Made by a program: the position numbers and the translations under genes
Part shown: positions 5,908 to 6,080 of the stretch, piece after piece
How positions within the stretch are numbered: position 1 is the first letter of the stretch
How the letters are laid out: each line of letters opens with the position of its first letter
Origin: an archaeon
GTDB lineage: Archaea; Micrarchaeota; Micrarchaeia; Anstonellales; Bilamarchaeaceae
Direction: 5' to 3'
Assembly (NCBI GenBank): GCA_020052325.1
Contig: JAGVPF010000171.1
Coordinates: 1-6,080 of the forward strand
DNA length: 6,080 nt
Notes under the pieces: model-generated
The model's database searches: none
What the model was told of the DNA's origin: nothing
The model's input: only the letters and a program-made list of their open reading frames with translations

Positions 5908-6080
5908 TATATCAGGTACTTCGGCCTGGAGCTCTCGATGAACCCGAGAAACAAGACCTGGATGAGGAGGATGACCAGGAAGACTATCCCGAGCATCCAT
6001 GGCGGAAGGGCCTTTCCGCCCATTGCCGAGAAAATGACCGTCATAAGGACGACTCCCAGCGTCGGGACGATGATGCCGAA
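5907..6080 (-). CDS. C-terminal end of a second pilus platform-like membrane protein (runs off right edge)
   Basis: The frame is open from base 6080 to a TAG stop at 5909-5907, giving 57 residues with no start in the window. It holds two hydrophobic segments, about FGIIVPTLGVVLMTVIFSAM and WMLGIVFLVILLIQVLFLGF, joined by a short GGKALPP loop. It ends in a polar tail, IESSRPKYLI. This resembles the C-terminal membrane segments of TadC/ArlJ-type proteins, which often come as adjacent pairs in archaeal pilus loci. The conserved T2SF core is not visible, so the family call rests on topology and position directly before the other TadC-like gene. Confidence 0.7.
   Translation of the reverse strand, partial: FGIIVPTLGVVLMTVIFSAMGGKALPPWMLGIVFLVILLIQVLFLGFIESSRPKYLI

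Overview
The window is a compact, GC-rich stretch of an archaeal chromosome. The evidence is an archaeal-type MCM helicase, an archaeal cofactor-independent phosphoglycerate mutase (ApgM), a class III (archaeal type IV pilin) signal peptide, TATA-box promoters and GGTGA-type ribosome binding sites. The pilin start motif GQAVMEYLITYG resembles pilins common in DPANN-type archaea, but I would not assign a lineage from this alone. Nothing points to a recent mobile element, CRISPR array, RNA gene or gene transfer. Coding density is above 90 percent and no gap exceeds about 120 bases.

Layout. Bases 1-140 (minus) hold the N-terminus of a small membrane protein that runs off the left edge. It follows the replicative helicase gene mcm (148-2184, minus) after 7 bases. 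A 117-base divergent intergenic region (2185-2301) carries promoters for mcm and, in the other direction, apgM (2302-3489, plus). A 69-base gap with a strong TATA box leads to a HAD-superfamily phosphatase-like gene with an unrecognised C-terminal extension (3559-4266, plus). That gene converges on, and overlaps by 26 bases, a type IV pilin-like gene (4241-4819, minus). The pilin is the last gene of a minus-strand pilus operon. Upstream of it lie a TadC/ArlJ-type platform protein (4833-5897) and the C-terminal end of a second membrane protein (5907-6080), probably another platform subunit, which continues beyond the right edge.

How the genes work together. mcm is DNA replication. apgM is the glycolytic/gluconeogenic 3-PG/2-PG interconversion. 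The right-hand cluster is an archaeal type IV pilus or Tad-like assembly system; its ATPase and prepilin peptidase are not in the window. Two kinds of start sites are visible. mcm and the TadC-like gene have a GGTGA-type ribosome binding site about 4 bases before ATG. The HAD gene and the left-edge membrane gene have a TATA box centred about 27-29 bases before ATG and no clear ribosome binding site, which suggests leaderless mRNA; apgM has both signals.

I did not find a clearly new biological system. The points most worth checking are the convergent HAD/pilin overlap, where the pilin terminator lies inside the HAD coding sequence, the HAD C-terminal extension, the four-cysteine pilin with its paired platform genes, and a dyad at the predicted mcm transcription start.
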